Origin: an uncultured Burkholderiales bacterium | Lineage (GTDB): Bacteria > Pseudomonadota > Gammaproteobacteria > Burkholderiales > Burkholderiaceae_C | Length of the DNA stretch: 64,000 nt | Reading direction: 5' to 3' | Assembly (NCBI GenBank): GCA_903832625.1 | Contig: CAILCI010000012.1 | Span: 1-64,000, forward strand | In this document: one piece after another, positions 24,854 through 33,597 of the stretch | Position numbering within the stretch: the stretch's first letter is position 1 | Layout of the letters: each line of letters begins with the position of its first letter | Made by a program: the position numbers and the translations under genes | Notes under the pieces: generated by a model | What the model saw: only the letters and a program-made list of their open reading frames with translations | What the model was told of the DNA's origin: nothing | Databases searched by the model: none

Positions 24854-27800
24854 AGGACATCATTTTGGGAAGTTTGGTGCCGAATCTATTGGATTTCAGA
24901 TTTAACTTTGGATCAAACGAAACCTCTTGCAACATCACAGGCTTGGCTTGCTCTGCTTCGGCATTTTCTGCTGAAGCCAAGACAAAGTTATTGGCTGAAC
25001 TATTGGCTTTGGGAGCGGCAACAGTCACCACCGGCGTAGGCGCTAAAGCTACGCCCACACTTTGCAGAGCTTGCGACGAATCGCTTCTTTGTGGCACAGG
25101 CGTGATGCTGGCCAAGGTTTGACTTTGAGACTTGCTAGAGATTCCAAAAACACTGGGGTTATCCAAAGCAACGCTCAAGCCAACGGTTTTATTTGTTCCT
25201 ACTTCGGGGGTCGCAAATGCACCGCGCACACTGTAGCCCATGCCAGTACCGGTGAAGCTTTGGGCCGGTGCCAAGCTGCCATCGGCCTTGCCAGAATCAC
25301 CCAACTGCACTGTCGCGCTGCCACTGGTGACGCTAGCGTTGGTGGTTTTATCGTACATCTTGTCAGCTGCGCTGACGCCAGAGACCGTGACCATGGCTTT
25401 GGAAATATTGGCTGAAGCCGAGGTCTGACTCGAAGCGCTCAAGACATAGTTGTTCACGTCTGCGCCTGTGAGATTGAGGATCGTTTTAAAGTTCACAGTG
25501 TTCACCAAATTACTGGCACTTGCAAACTGAGCGTCACTTAGGCTGTAAGCCGTGAAGTTGGGGTCTTTAGGGGTTGGAGTCACAACACCACCCGCGTACG
25601 AGCTATCGCCAAACGCCACCGTGGCCGTGCCATTGTTGGTGATTTTTGCGTTGGTGGTCGTGTCATAAACCTTATTAGCAGCGCTAACGCCGCTGAGTGT
25701 CACAGAGGCGGGATTGATAGTTGCCAAAGCAGTGGATTGGCTGTTTGTTGTGTCTAGTTTGTAGTTGTTGGTGTTGCTCAAAGTTGTGGTCAAGTTAACA
25801 GTCTGCGTGGTCGGCTTCCCCGCCGCGTCCACAGCCACATTGGGAGAAGCAAAAGCTGCCGAGACCGAGTAACTGCTGCCGTCAAAATTGGGGCTCGACT
25901 GAGCCGTAGTCGCTGTTGCTGGAACTGTCGCGCTGTAGTTGGTGCTGTTGTTGGTTGTTCCATTGGCATTGCCATAGATAACGGTCGCGGTCCCTGGGTT
26001 GCTGACCGATGCGCCTGTTCCTTTGTCGTACACCTTGTCAGAAACGGTGATGGCTGTGTTGGAGTTGGCGTTGCTTGTATTGCCCCCCGGATTGCCCACC
26101 ACCACCGTGGCTGCATTGACCGTCAAGTTTGCGGCTTGGTAATGAAAAATATAGCCACTTTGGGTTGTGTCGTTTTTCAAACCACCCACCGTCAAGGTGT
26201 AGACGCCTTGTGAAACTTGACCTGTTTGGGCTGAGCCTGTTGCGTCTTGCACAACATAAATTAATTTGCTCAAGTCGCTACTAGTGAGAATGCTAGCATT
26301 CGTTGTTGAACTTGCGTTGGCCTTAGTAACATCGCTGAAATTGTATTGACCGTAAGTCAAGTTACTGGCGTTGGCTGACACCACCGCGTGGTTCATCAAG
26401 CCTTGCAATACGGGGCCATTGTTGCCTGCCGTCCACGTGTAGGTCATGTCCCAACTGGTATTGGACCCCACCTGACTCCATGTGCTTGAGAGGCTGCTGC
26501 CCGTATTGACTTGACCCACCAAAGCACCCGCATGACCGCTCACACCCGTCGCTTTGATGGTGCCTGTTGCATAAGTGTTGTTGATCACTCCTGCGTTTGT
26601 ACCCACCAAACCGCCCACGGCATCAACGCCCGTGACCGTGCCAGTGGCATACGAGTTGGTGATCTTGCCTGTGCTGGCGTTGGTGCCGACCAAGCCACCC
26701 ACGTTATTGCCCGAATTTGATGTCACGTTGAGATTGGCGTAGGTGTTGCTAACCGTGCCCTCATTCAAACCCACCAAGGCACCAACGGTATCTCCACCAT
26801 TGATAGTGCTGTTGGCACCTCCGGAGACACCCAAATCACGTACAACACCACCTTGCCCCAGATGACCAATCAGGCCCACATTGGATGTTGAGTTTTGAGA
26901 AATTTTAAGGTTTTTAACTGTATGTCCTAGGCCTGCCAACGTGCCATTGAAGCTCGTTGAGCCACTGCTAATGGGCGCGAACAAAGCCCCTTTGTTATCA
27001 ATATCTGAGCCCAAAGCATAGTTACTAGCCAAATCGCCATTGGCAATGCTTTGCAAGCCCGCCGCGTCAGTCACCACGGTATATTGGGTAGGCTTGCCAT
27101 CTGAACCCAATTTGGTCGTGAAATTTTGACCTTTATACAAAGACACTGGCGCGTTGACAAAGTAATTGCTGGTGTTGCCAGCGTTCACAGCGCCTTGTCC
27201 ATACTCCAGCGCCAAGCTACCGCCTTTGCCTTGCGATGCATCAATCGGCGCATTCAAATAAATATTGTTTTGCGCGGTCAGCGTCAATTTATTGCCGCTA
27301 TTCCAGCTCACAGCGTCATTGATATAAATATTGCCGCTACTACTTTGAATCTGCACCTCTGTAGTACCAGTACTAGTAGTAACACGCAACAGATCGCTCA
27401 ACTTAGTCCCAGTCATATCTCCGCCCAAAGTTGCAATGGTGAAATCGCTGGGGTCAATCAACCAAGTTCCGGTTTTGCCGGCCACGGCTTGGGTGGTGAT
27501 TTGCGCGTCATCACCCACTTTGACTTTGGCTGCGCTGGTTTCAATGCGTCCGCCGTTGCCGCTTTTGGGCGCGCTGGCGTCGAGTTTGCCGCCCACATTG
27601 ACGGTGCCGGCTTTCATGCCTGCCATGAGTTCAATCACACCGCCCACGTTATTGAGTGTTTGCGCTTGCACCACGCCTTTGTTGTTGACCACGCTGGCGA
27701 TGAGCGAATCTTTCGCACCCGCGCTCATGAGCACTTGACCACCATCGGCTTGAATCAATCCACCATTGGAGGCCAAGGCCTGCAATTGGTTGGCGTTGAC

Positions 27801-28496
27801 TTGCAGGCCCATCAAACGGCTGCCATTCATACTCAGCGTCACGTTATTGCCCGCTCCCAAGGCCACCGTGCCGCCTTGCGCCACAATGCTTCCAGTGTTG
27901 CTGACCGACGCCCCCAACAAAGCAACGCCGCCGCCGTTGGCTGTGTTGATGCTGCCCGCATTGCTCACACCCGCCACACTATTGCCTGAAAAGATTTGGC
28001 TGTTTGTCCCCAACGCGGCATCTGAGACATCCAAGGTCGAAGCTACCAATCCACCCACATTGACTTGCGAGCCAGCGCCAAACATCACGCCATTGGGGTT
28101 AATCAAATAGACCACGCCATTGGCATTCAAGCGCCCAAAAAACTCTGTGCCCGAATTGCCCAATATGCGGTTCACAGCCACCGAGCTGGCGCTGGGTTGG
28201 AAGAAATTGAGGGTTTCGTTTTTATTGGTATTGAGGCTGGTCCAGTTGGCCGAGAGGTTGGTGCTGGTTTGATACACATTGGTGGTCGAGCCATTTTGCG
28301 TCACGCTGCCACTACCCGCCGTCACCGAAAAACCCGAGGGCGTCGCCCAAGCACCTGCGCCCAAAGCGGCACACAGAGCCAAAACAACTGCGCTGCGCTT
28401 GCCGGAAGCACCTTTGCCTTTGGAGCGGGCTGTCTCTGGTGCAGTGACAAAGCGCTGCACAGCTTGACTCCATACTAGGCGATAAATGTGATTCAT
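24846..28496 (-). CDS. Large TpsA exoprotein (filamentous haemagglutinin-like adhesin)
   Basis: 1216 residues. Residues 1-51 form an extended signal peptide: a conserved NHIYRLVWSQA segment, a basic linker, then the hydrophobic core ending GAGAWA. The TPS domain follows with the hallmark NPNG (133-136). GLUG-like repeats (GGLVGTN, NSYATGTV) lie at about 535-665, and YDG-type modules (each with a KVYD or KMYD core) at about 795-1110. A short Asn/Ala-rich C-terminal region ends MMSYE. No protease or toxin domain was seen, so adhesion or biofilm structure is the likely role. GAGG precedes the start. It overlaps tpsB by 8 bases. Confidence 0.9.
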   Translation of the reverse strand: MNHIYRLVWSQAVQRFVTAPETARSKGKGASGKRSAVVLALCAALGAGAWATPSGFSVTAGSGSVTQNGSTTNVYQTSTNLSANWTSLNTNKNETLNFFQPSASSVAVNRILGNSGTEFFGRLNANGVVYLINPNGVMFGAGSQVNVGGLVASTLDVSDAALGTNSQIFSGNSVAGVSNAGSINTANGGGVALLGASVSNTGSIVAQGGTVALGAGNNVTLSMNGSRLMGLQVNANQLQALASNGGLIQADGGQVLMSAGAKDSLIASVVNNKGVVQAQTLNNVGGVIELMAGMKAGTVNVGGKLDASAPKSGNGGRIETSAAKVKVGDDAQITTQAVAGKTGTWLIDPSDFTIATLGGDMTGTKLSDLLRVTTSTGTTEVQIQSSSGNIYINDAVSWNSGNKLTLTAQNNIYLNAPIDASQGKGGSLALEYGQGAVNAGNTSNYFVNAPVSLYKGQNFTTKLGSDGKPTQYTVVTDAAGLQSIANGDLASNYALGSDIDNKGALFAPISSGSTSFNGTLAGLGHTVKNLKISQNSTSNVGLIGHLGQGGVVRDLGVSGGANSTINGGDTVGALVGLNEGTVSNTYANLNVTSNSGNNVGGLVGTNASTGKITNSYATGTVTGVDAVGGLVGTNAGVINNTYATGTIKATGVSGHAGALVGQVNTGSSLSSTWSQVGSNTSWDMTYTWTAGNNGPVLQGLMNHAVVSANASNLTYGQYNFSDVTKANASSTTNASILTSSDLSKLIYVVQDATGSAQTGQVSQGVYTLTVGGLKNDTTQSGYIFHYQAANLTVNAATVVVGNPGGNTSNANSNTAITVSDKVYDKGTGASVSNPGTATVIYGNANGTTNNSTNYSATVPATATTAQSSPNFDGSSYSVSAAFASPNVAVDAAGKPTTQTVNLTTTLSNTNNYKLDTTNSQSTALATINPASVTLSGVSAANKVYDTTTNAKITNNGTATVAFGDSSYAGGVVTPTPKDPNFTAYSLSDAQFASASNLVNTVNFKTILNLTGADVNNYVLSASSQTSASANISKAMVTVSGVSAADKMYDKTTNASVTSGSATVQLGDSGKADGSLAPAQSFTGTGMGYSVRGAFATPEVGTNKTVGLSVALDNPSVFGISSKSQSQTLASITPVPQRSDSSQALQSVGVALAPTPVVTVAAPKANSSANNFVLASAENAEAEQAKPVMLQEVSFDPKLNLKSNRFGTKLPKMMSYE

Positions 28497-28531
28497 GACG
28501 ACCTCAAAGTTAAAACTATTAGATTTAGAAG

Positions 28532-28615
28532 AAAGGTGTTTATTCTATTCTTCGCGGGAATTTGTTTACTAAAAGTAATTCGCCTGAATAACAAGAATAG
28601 TTACAAAACACCTTT
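28532..28615. repeat. Long interrupted inverted repeat between the two TPS genes
   Basis: AAAGGTGTTT (28532-28541) pairs with AAACACCTTT (28606-28615), and inside it CTATTCTT (28545-28552) pairs with AAGAATAG (28593-28600). The 40-base centre can fold further through TTACT and AGTAA. Together this fills most of the 141-bp gap between the short TPS gene and the large tpsA. On the minus-strand RNA it would form a long leader hairpin upstream of the large tpsA start codon, without a terminator T-run. Confidence 0.6.
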
Positions 28616-28637
28616 AATTTTGATTAATACTTCAAAT

Positions 28638-29660
28638 TTAAGGTTGTGCCTGATACGTCCAGTTGCTGGGGTTAATCGCCAAAACACCATTTGTGAACGA
28701 CTGTGTCGGATTGAGATTGACCACAGCACCGGGCTGCCAGTTCACCCCATAGCTAGAGTTGATGGCAATGTAGCCAGCGGGTCCACCTTTTGGCGCACTT
28801 GCATCCAAGGTACCGCCAACATTCACGGTGCTGCCCCAAGGGTTCGCGGACAGCACAATCACGCCTTTATCTTCTTGCACAGAGCGCGCTTGAATGATGC
28901 CGCTGTTGTTGACAACACCAGCCATCACCGAGTCGCGTGCGCCAGCGGTGAGCATGATTTGACCGCCATCGGCCTTGATCACGCCTTTGTTTTCCACCAA
29001 GGCTTGCAGATGGTTGTGGGTCACACTCAAAGCCATGAAACGGTTGTTGTTCAGGAGCAAGGTCATGTTGTCGCCAGACCCCATGACCACCGAACCACCA
29101 TAGGCATTGATCGTGCCTGTATTTTTAGCAGTTGCCCCTAACAAAGCCACCGAGCCGCGCCTACCACGGGTGGTGATCGTGCCTGCATTGATCACGCCAG
29201 TCGCGCCATTGCTGGTGAAGGTTTGATTGCCTGTCCCTGCATCGCTGTTGCTGACATTCAAGGTGGTGGCCACCAAGCCACCGACGTTGACTTGCGAGCC
29301 CACGCCAAAAATAACACCGTAGGGATTCACAACATACACAATGCCATTGGCATCCAAATGCCCGAAGAACTGGGTCGCACTGTTGCCCCCAATGCGGTTG
29401 ACCACCACCGAGGTAGCGCTAGGCTGAACAAAAGTCACGCTTTCGTTGGCATTGGTATTGAAACTGGTCCAATTGATGGCGACTTTGGTGTCGCGGGTGG
29501 TCACGGTGGTGTTGTTACCGTTCAAGTAAAAAGCTGCCGAGCCAGAGGTCACGGCTCCGCCCGTGGGGCCCGCCCAAGCAGCACAGCCCAGAGCAGCCAA
29601 CACAGCCAGTGCACAGGCATTGCGAAGGACAGCAAATTTCCATTGAAAAGCTTGACCCAT
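28638..29660 (-). CDS. Short free-standing TPS-domain protein (mini-TpsA)
   Basis: 340 residues: signal peptide (1-30, ending GCAAWA) and a filamentous-haemagglutinin N-terminal (TPS) domain, with no passenger. It is collinear with the large TpsA from NWTSFNTNANESVTF to its end; its closing NPSNW (329-333) corresponds to DPSDF (347-351) of the large protein, where that protein continues for some 865 more residues. It lacks the extended signal region, and the NPNG hallmark is NPYG here. ATG 29660 is preferred to 29672 because GGGGGA lies just upstream. Likely exported by the downstream TpsB; function unknown. Confidence 0.82.
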   Translation of the reverse strand: MGQAFQWKFAVLRNACALAVLAALGCAAWAGPTGGAVTSGSAAFYLNGNNTTVTTRDTKVAINWTSFNTNANESVTFVQPSATSVVVNRIGGNSATQFFGHLDANGIVYVVNPYGVIFGVGSQVNVGGLVATTLNVSNSDAGTGNQTFTSNGATGVINAGTITTRGRRGSVALLGATAKNTGTINAYGGSVVMGSGDNMTLLLNNNRFMALSVTHNHLQALVENKGVIKADGGQIMLTAGARDSVMAGVVNNSGIIQARSVQEDKGVIVLSANPWGSTVNVGGTLDASAPKGGPAGYIAINSSYGVNWQPGAVVNLNPTQSFTNGVLAINPSNWTYQAQP

Positions 29661-29702
29661 GATTTCCCCCATTAAGTAACAATGTTGCGATTATTAACGC
29701 AA

Positions 29703-29730
29703 ATTGTAGCCAAACATTCTGGAAATCAAA
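29703..29730 (-). promoter_or_regulatory. Putative promoter of the two-partner secretion operon
   Basis: On the minus strand TTTGAT (29730-29725), a 16-base spacer and TACAAT (29708-29703) precede the mini-tpsA by about 45 bases. Just downstream, TTGCG and CGCAA (29685-29689 and 29698-29702) form an inverted repeat around the expected transcription start, a possible operator. All three TPS genes lie downstream without a clear terminator. Confidence 0.5.
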
Positions 29731-29776
29731 TAAAAACTAGAACTATTAAATCAATAAGAATCATCAAGAACTTGAA

Positions 29777-30361
29777 TTAATCCAGCTTCAAAAAGTGCGT
29801 CCTATAGTGAATTAGTTCGTCAATCGATTCATGGACATCGGCCAGAGCCGTGTGTTTCTGGGCTTTTTTGAAGGAGTTGTAGACCGAGGGTTTCCAGCGG
29901 CGAGAGAGTTCTTTGAGGGTGCTGACGTCCAAATTGCGGTAATGAAACCATGCTTCGAGCTTGGGCATGTATTTGTTCAAAAAACGACGGTCTTGCCCAA
30001 TCGTGTTGCCGCACATAGGCGAAACCGCTTTGGACACATAGGGTTTTAAGAAGGCCAACAGCTGCTCCTGCGCCTGCTCTTCGGTCAGGGTGGAGGCTTT
30101 GACTTTGTCAATCAAGCCGCTTTTGCCGTGCGTGCCTTTGTTCCAAGCGTCCATTTTGCTGAGCAACTCATCGCTTTGGTGAATGACCAACACGGGGCCT
30201 TCGATACGCACCGATAAATCGGGGTTGGTGACGATGACCGCAATTTCTAGCAAGCGCTCGCGTTCGGGATCGAGCCCAGACATTTCGCAATCGAGCCACA
30301 CCAAGTTGAGATCAGATTTGGCCAGTACCGGGGCCACGGGAGACAAAGCAGTTTCAGACAT
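29777..30361 (-). CDS. orn: Oligoribonuclease
   Basis: 3'-5' exoribonuclease that degrades 2-5 nt RNA and pGpG. 194 residues, DEDDh superfamily. Exo I motif DCEMSGLD gives Asp24 and Glu26; Exo II lies in [17 protein letters not shown]; Exo III is [10 protein letters not shown] with the catalytic His and Asp. ATG 30361 (MSETAL) is chosen over an upstream ATG at 30409 that would run into the promoter region of the divergent protease gene. Confidence 0.96.
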   Translation of the reverse strand: MSETALSPVAPVLAKSDLNLVWLDCEMSGLDPERERLLEIAVIVTNPDLSVRIEGPVLVIHQSDELLSKMDAWNKGTHGKSGLIDKVKASTLTEEQAQEQLLAFLKPYVSKAVSPMCGNTIGQDRRFLNKYMPKLEAWFHYRNLDVSTLKELSRRWKPSVYNSFKKAQKHTALADVHESIDELIHYRTHFLKLD

Positions 30362-30414
30362 AGCTTGGCATTGTCGCCGATCGGGGTTTTGCGCTTCATC
30401 TAAACTCAAGGGCT

Positions 30415-31674
30415 ATGACAAATCCCTCCTTTTTGATGACGCTCGCCTTGGCGGGCGTTTTGATTGCCAATTTGCTCACCAAGCTGTGGCTCGCCAGTCG
30501 CCAAATTCGCCATGTGGCTGAGCACAAACATGAAGTGCCCCCCGATTTTGCGCAAACCATTGCACTGGATGCCCATCAAAAAGCAGCCCACTACACGCTC
30601 ACCAAGCTGCGCGTGGGATTGATCGACTTGGCGCTCGACGCTGTTACGCTGCTCGGCTGGACTTTGCTGGGCGGCTTGGATTGGCTCAACGTGCTCACCC
30701 TCCATTGGCTGGGCGAAGGCATGGCGCAGCAAATTGCGCTGGTGGTGTGCTTTAGCCTGATTGGCGGCTTGATTGGCTTGCCACTGAGCTTGTACCAAAC
30801 CTTTGGCATTGAGCAGCGTTTTGGTTTCAACAATTCCACCGTGGGTTTGTGGCTGAGCGACTTGCTCAAAAGCGTGATTGTTGGCTTGGTGCTGGGCTTG
30901 CCTATTTTGTGGCTGGTGCTCTGGCTCATGCAAGCGGGCGGCGGTCTGTGGTGGCTTTACGCTTGGGCGGCGTTGGTGGTCTACCAATTGTTTGTGATGT
31001 GGATTGCGCCCAACGTCATCATGCCGCTGTTCAACAAATTCACGCCCTTACAAGACGCGACGCTCAAAGAACGTGTCACGGCTTTGATGACGCGCTCGGG
31101 CCTGACTGCTAAAGGCTTTTTTGTGATGGACGGCAGCCGTCGCTCGGCGCACTCCAATGCGTTTTTTACTGGCTTTGGTTCGGCCAAGCGCGTGGTGTTC
31201 TACGACACCTTGTTGGAGCAACTCAATGGCGACGAAATGGAAGCCGTGCTCGCCCACGAATTAGGACATTTCAAACACCGCCACATTCTCAAAATGATGC
31301 TCACCAGCTTCGCCGTGAGCTTGGTGGGGCTGGCCTTGTTGGGCTGGTTGTCAGCCCAAGTGTGGTTTTACACTGGCTTGGGTGTGTCGCCTAATTTAGG
31401 CGGTAACAACAGTGCTTTGGCTTTGTTGCTGTTCATGTTGGTGCTGCCTTTGTTCACGTTTTTCACCTCACCTTTGTCGGCACGACGCTCACGCGGTTTT
31501 GAGTTTGAGGCCGATGCCTATGCGGTGGCGCACAGCCAAGCATCGGCCTTGCGCAGCGCCTTGCTCAAGCTCTACCAAGACAATGCCTCCACCCTCACGC
31601 CAGACCCGCTGTATGTGGCGTTTTACTATTCGCACCCACCGGCATCGCAGCGCTTGGCGCGCATGGGCGCATGA
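30415..31674 (+). CDS. M48-family (Ste24/CAAX protease-like) membrane metallopeptidase
   Basis: 419 residues with about seven membrane segments. The zinc motif HELGH is at residues 281-285 (VLAHELGHFKHRH), and the third ligand Glu is expected in the EFEADAYAVA segment near residue 364. The overall layout matches Ste24-like M48 peptidases found in most beta-proteobacteria, which process or degrade membrane proteins; a bacterial substrate is not established. It overlaps rsgA by four bases (ATGA), so the two are translationally coupled, and it is divergent from orn, as in related genomes. Confidence 0.9.
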   Translation: MTNPSFLMTLALAGVLIANLLTKLWLASRQIRHVAEHKHEVPPDFAQTIALDAHQKAAHYTLTKLRVGLIDLALDAVTLLGWTLLGGLDWLNVLTLHWLGEGMAQQIALVVCFSLIGGLIGLPLSLYQTFGIEQRFGFNNSTVGLWLSDLLKSVIVGLVLGLPILWLVLWLMQAGGGLWWLYAWAALVVYQLFVMWIAPNVIMPLFNKFTPLQDATLKERVTALMTRSGLTAKGFFVMDGSRRSAHSNAFFTGFGSAKRVVFYDTLLEQLNGDEMEAVLAHELGHFKHRHILKMMLTSFAVSLVGLALLGWLSAQVWFYTGLGVSPNLGGNNSALALLLFMLVLPLFTFFTSPLSARRSRGFEFEADAYAVAHSQASALRSALLKLYQDNASTLTPDPLYVAFYYSHPPASQRLARMGA

Positions 31675-32561
31675 GCACACAACAGGGATTGGTCGTTGCC
31701 ACGCACGGCAGACATTGTGTGGTGGAGACCATCAGCGGCGAGCGCGTGATCTGCCACCCGCGTGGCAAAAAAAGCCAAGTTGTGGTGGGTGACCAAGTGC
31801 TGTGGCAAGCCAGCAAAGACGAAGGCACGATTGAACAAGTGCAAGAGCGACGCAACTTGTTTTATCGCCAAGACGAAATTCGCACCAAGTCTTTCGCGGC
31901 CAACTTAGACCAAATTTTGATCTTGATTGCTGCCGAGCCTGAGTTCTCAGAAATGCAGCTCACTCGAGCCTTGATTGCCGCGCAAGCACAACACATCTTG
32001 CCCATCATCGCGCTAAACAAACGTGATTTGAGCGCCAGTTTTGAACCCGCTTGGCTGCGTCTTGCGCCTTATCGTGACATGGGCTACACCGTTCTGCCCT
32101 TGGCCTTGAAGCAACACGACTTGGGTGAATTAACAGGCCTGCTGGCTCACAAAACCACTTTGGTATTGGGCCCCTCGGGCACAGGCAAAAGCACCTTGAT
32201 CAACTGCTTGCACCCGCAAGCCAATGTGCTGACGGCGGAAATTTCGCAAGCGCTCAACTCAGGCAAACACACGACCACCGCCACGCATTGGTATTGGGTG
32301 GACAAGGAGCAACACACAGCACTGATTGATTCACCGGGCTTTCAAGAGTTTGGCCTGCACCACATTGAGGCCATGCAGCTCGCTCAATTAATGCCCGACC
32401 TCAAAGCCCACGCCAGCGATTGCAAGTTCTACAACTGCAGCCATTTGCATGAGCCCCAATGCGGCGTTCGCGCGGCCTTAGAGCTAGGCGCCATCAGCGC
32501 ATCGCGTTACAAACTATACGGTTTGTTGTTTGAAGAGCTATCGCAACACAGGCATTACTAA
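31671..32561 (+). CDS. rsgA: Ribosome small-subunit-dependent GTPase A
   Basis: Late 30S assembly GTPase, 296 residues. It shows the circularly permuted G-domain order: an N-terminal OB domain, G4 ALNKRDL, G1 GPSGTGKST (about 167-175), then G3 DSPGFQEF, and a C-terminal zinc finger with Cys, His and Cys ligands in CKFYNCSHLHEPQCGV. It begins within the stop of the M48 gene. Confidence 0.96.
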   Translation: MSTQQGLVVATHGRHCVVETISGERVICHPRGKKSQVVVGDQVLWQASKDEGTIEQVQERRNLFYRQDEIRTKSFAANLDQILILIAAEPEFSEMQLTRALIAAQAQHILPIIALNKRDLSASFEPAWLRLAPYRDMGYTVLPLALKQHDLGELTGLLAHKTTLVLGPSGTGKSTLINCLHPQANVLTAEISQALNSGKHTTTATHWYWVDKEQHTALIDSPGFQEFGLHHIEAMQLAQLMPDLKAHASDCKFYNCSHLHEPQCGVRAALELGAISASRYKLYGLLFEELSQHRHY

Positions 32562-32600
32562 GCCGCCTCGGCAATCATTGCAGACTGGGCGCTTTTAAGC

Positions 32601-33581
32601 CTAACCCAGTAAACGCGCCAAGGTCAACAAGGCCAGCAGCACCATCCACATGACCACGCTGCGCCACACCAAGCCGACCAAGCTGTAAAAATGCGCGAGT
32701 TCTGGCGCACGGCCTGGCGTGCTTTCGCTGCTTTCTTCGGAGGTTTCGGCCTCCCACGCATCGTCATTGCGTTCGGATGCGCCTAAGGCCTCGCCACCCA
32801 AACGCACGCCCAAAGCGCCAGAAGTGGCTGACAAAACCACGCCATCGTTGTCATTGGGGAAGCGCTGCGCATGGTTGCGCCAGCAGTCAATGGCTTCTTC
32901 AAAATTCCCCACTACGGCAAAAACCAGTGCGGTAATGCGCGCGGGTACCCAGTCCACCATGTGCCAGGCTTTTTCGCCCATTTCGCGCAGGGCGTCGCTC
33001 ACCCAGTCGTTGTCTTGTTTGTCGCGTTTTTGCCAAAACACACTCACCCAAGCGCTCATGCGATAAATCACCGCACCCGCAGGCCCCAACCCCAACGCCG
33101 CCAAGATGGAGAACCAAGCCAACACGCCAAACACATGACGATGCGCCGACAAAACAGAATGTTCAATGACATGGCGCAACAACTCGCTGCGCGGCAAACT
33201 GCCCACAGACACGTGTTTCCATTGCGCTAACAACTCACGCGCCAGCGATTCGTCCCCCGCCTCTAGCGCATCGCGAATCTCGGTGAAATGATGACTGAAC
33301 TGGCGAAACCCAAGCGAACCATACAACACCACCACGCTCCACAGCATGGCCACGGGCCAGCCGATGAACCACATGAGCAGCCAATGGATGACCAAAGTCA
33401 AGACGCTGGGCACGCCTACAACCACCAACCAAGTGGTCAAAGCCAACCTCTTTTGTCCCGCATCCAAGGTTTGACTCACCCACACAATCCAAACCCGCAA
33501 AGCGCGGTGCATCCAGTTGCTGGGAAGCAAGGGACGGGCTTGTTCAATCAACAGGGCAAACAACAGGGCGAGAAAACTCAT
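32601..33581 (-). CDS. CobD/CbiB-family membrane protein
   Basis: 326 residues with four or five hydrophobic segments, including an N-terminal LLFALLIEQARPLLP and a C-terminal hydrophobic anchor. Family likeness is to CobD/CbiB (adenosylcobinamide-phosphate synthase) and the related AmpE-like proteins. No other cobalamin gene is in the window, and a 50-residue polar insert (about 255-305) precedes the last segment, so a role in B12 synthesis should not be assumed. It lies 16 bases downstream of the CoA pyrophosphatase gene, on the same strand. Confidence 0.75.
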   Translation of the reverse strand: MSFLALLFALLIEQARPLLPSNWMHRALRVWIVWVSQTLDAGQKRLALTTWLVVVGVPSVLTLVIHWLLMWFIGWPVAMLWSVVVLYGSLGFRQFSHHFTEIRDALEAGDESLARELLAQWKHVSVGSLPRSELLRHVIEHSVLSAHRHVFGVLAWFSILAALGLGPAGAVIYRMSAWVSVFWQKRDKQDNDWVSDALREMGEKAWHMVDWVPARITALVFAVVGNFEEAIDCWRNHAQRFPNDNDGVVLSATSGALGVRLGGEALGASERNDDAWEAETSEESSESTPGRAPELAHFYSLVGLVWRSVVMWMVLLALLTLARLLG

Positions 33582-33597
33582 AGCTCGATCATAACTT

